Below, in pieces: positions 32,664 to 34,137 of a stretch of DNA of 34,137 nt. The notes beneath the pieces are model-generated. The model searched no databases, had not been told where the DNA came from, and saw only the letters and a program-made list of their open reading frames with translations. The stretch covers positions 1-34,137 of the forward strand of contig CANRPN010000010.1 of NCBI GenBank assembly GCA_947632505.1, read 5' to 3'. Position 1 is the first letter of the stretch; every line of letters begins with the position of its first letter. This stretch comes from an uncultured Clostridia bacterium (GTDB taxonomy: Bacteria; Bacillota; Clostridia; Christensenellales; Borkfalkiaceae). Made by a program: the position numbers and the translations under genes.

Positions 32664-33989
32664 ATGAACTATCACATCGTCACATACGGATGTCAGATGA
32701 ACGTCCATGAATCGGAAAAGATCGCGGGGATCCTGCGCGAAAAGGGCTATGAGACCGAAAGCTCCATTGAGGAGGCGGACATCATTGTATTCAATACCTG
32801 CTGTATCCGTGAAAATGCCGAAAATCATGCCTTCGGCAACATCGGCGCGCTCAAAAAATTAAAACGCGAAAAGAAAAATCTCATTATCGCGGTCGGCGGC
32901 TGTATGGCGCAGGAGGAGGGAAAAGCCAAAATTTTGCGCGAAAAGTTCCCCTTTGTCGATCTTGTATTCGGCACGCACAATTTGAGCGAGCTCGGAGAGC
33001 TCATCGACCGCCGCCGCGCCAAGCGGAAGGCGATCATTTCTCTCAGAGAAGAGCGCGGGGAGACGGAGGATGGGATCGAGCCTGTCCGCACGAGCTACCC
33101 GAACGCATGGGTGAACATCACCTACGGCTGCAACAATTTCTGCTCCTACTGTATCGTGCCCTATGTGCGGGGCAGAGAGCGTTCGAGAAGAGCCGAGGAC
33201 GTGTTAAAAGAGGTGCGCGGCCTCATCGCGGACGGCTTTCGCGAGATCACACTGCTCGGACAGAACGTCAACTCCTACAACAGCGACGGGCAGGGGGGAA
33301 TGAGCTTCCCCGAACTTTTGGACGCCGTCGCTTCCGTGGAGGGGAGATTTCGCGTGCGGTTTATGACGTCGCACCCCAAGGACTTCTCCGAAGAGCTTGC
33401 CCGCGTGATGAAAAAGCACGATAAAATTTGCAATCTGCTCCATTTGCCCGCGCAGTCGGGGAGCGATCGGATTTTACGTTTAATGAATAGACGCTACACC
33501 CGCGAGAAATATTTGTCCGAGATCGAAATGCTCCGCTCGTTCATCCCGGGTTGCCCCGTGACGACAGACCTCATCGTGGGCTTTCCCACCGAGACGGAGG
33601 AGGAGTTCGAGGAGACCCTCTCGCTCGTAAAAGAGGCGGATTTTGCCTCGGCGTTCACCTTTGTCTACTCGCCGCGCACGGGCACCAAAGCGGCGGGCAT
33701 GGAGGGGCAGATCCCCGAGGAAATTTCCAAGGAGCGCATCATGCGGCTCGTGGAGCAAGTCAACGAGAACACGCGCAAGCTCTCCGCGACCTTTGTGGGC
33801 AAAGTTACCGAAATTCTCTGCGAGGACTATGACGAGAAGAAAGGATTGTATCTCGGCCGCAACGAGGCGGGGCGCATGGGCTACTTTGCAAGTGAGAAGA
33901 ATGTGATCGGCGAATTTGTCAAGTTAAAGGTGGAACGCGCCAACGGCGTTTCGCTGTTCGGTGAGCTCGTGGAGGAATGCAAGTTATAA
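32664..33989 (+). CDS. miaB: tRNA-2-methylthio-N6-dimethylallyladenosine synthase
   Basis: YHIVTYGCQMNVHESEKIAGIL, FNTCCIRENAENHAFGNIG, YGCNNFCSYCIVPYVRGRERSR (CxxxCxxC), LPAQSGSDRILRLMNRRYTREKYL, TRAM-like C terminus. Confidence 0.96.
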   Translation: MNYHIVTYGCQMNVHESEKIAGILREKGYETESSIEEADIIVFNTCCIRENAENHAFGNIGALKKLKREKKNLIIAVGGCMAQEEGKAKILREKFPFVDLVFGTHNLSELGELIDRRRAKRKAIISLREERGETEDGIEPVRTSYPNAWVNITYGCNNFCSYCIVPYVRGRERSRRAEDVLKEVRGLIADGFREITLLGQNVNSYNSDGQGGMSFPELLDAVASVEGRFRVRFMTSHPKDFSEELARVMKKHDKICNLLHLPAQSGSDRILRLMNRRYTREKYLSEIEMLRSFIPGCPVTTDLIVGFPTETEEEFEETLSLVKEADFASAFTFVYSPRTGTKAAGMEGQIPEEISKERIMRLVEQVNENTRKLSATFVGKVTEILCEDYDEKKGLYLGRNEAGRMGYFASEKNVIGEFVKLKVERANGVSLFGELVEECKL

Positions 33990-34137
33990 AAATGTCATAT
34001 CGAAGGGCGTTGGCGACCCAATTTGGCAATTACTTTTGCCTTGGTGTAAGACAGGGCGATAAAGAGGAAAAGAAAGTTAAGACAAAGGAAAAAGTTTCCT
34101 CACGGAAAAAGATTTTGCGAAAGCAAAAGATTTTTCG
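33990..34137. repeat. Non-coding mosaic containing copy B of the GTTTCCTCACGG hairpin repeat (truncated by window end)
   Basis: AAAATGTCATATCGA; AAGTTAAGAC (34074-34083), GTTTCCTCACGG (34094-34105), hairpin TTTTGC-GAAA-GCAAAA. The same blocks occur reversed at 10810-10840. Confidence 0.55.

Overview
The window is a 34 kb chromosomal segment of Firmicutes/Clostridia type, mostly housekeeping genes. No rRNA, tRNA, CRISPR array, phage or transposase gene was recognised. Gene order: dnaE, pfkA, PfkB-family kinase, HD-domain protein, nrdD-nrdG, M29 aminopeptidase, His-rich COG0523 GTPase plus a second COG0523-like protein, ktrB-ktrA-like K+ uptake, RsmF/RsmB-like rRNA methyltransferase, degV (minus), nfnA-nfnB, CwlD-like amidase, acyl-ACP thioesterase, small membrane protein, carA, carB, small membrane protein, cysteine desulfurase, thiI, class A PBP (minus), sirtuin, miaB. 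Most notable observations: (1) carB is fused in frame, with no linker, to a complete diaminopimelate epimerase (DapF)-like domain, and both positions of the catalytic cysteine pair read as serine. (2) A 29-bp quasi-palindrome, consensus CATAGTAyTATGTCwGACATArTACTATG, occurs three times inside or across gene ends in different reading frames, so the constraint looks to be on DNA rather than protein. (3) Three long perfect GC-rich intergenic palindromes occur, one of them between carA and carB. (4) Two NrdR-like boxes exactly 31 bp apart precede the nrdD promoter. (5) Consensus promoters sit so close to the nfnA and thioesterase start codons that these mRNAs should be leaderless or nearly so. (6) One COG0523 GTPase carries a long His/Asp/Glu/Cys repeat and is followed by a second GTPase-like protein that appears fused to a YcgQ/TIGR03943-like domain. 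(7) Several dispersed structured repeats occupy non-coding gaps. All homology calls are from motif recognition by eye; no database search was run.
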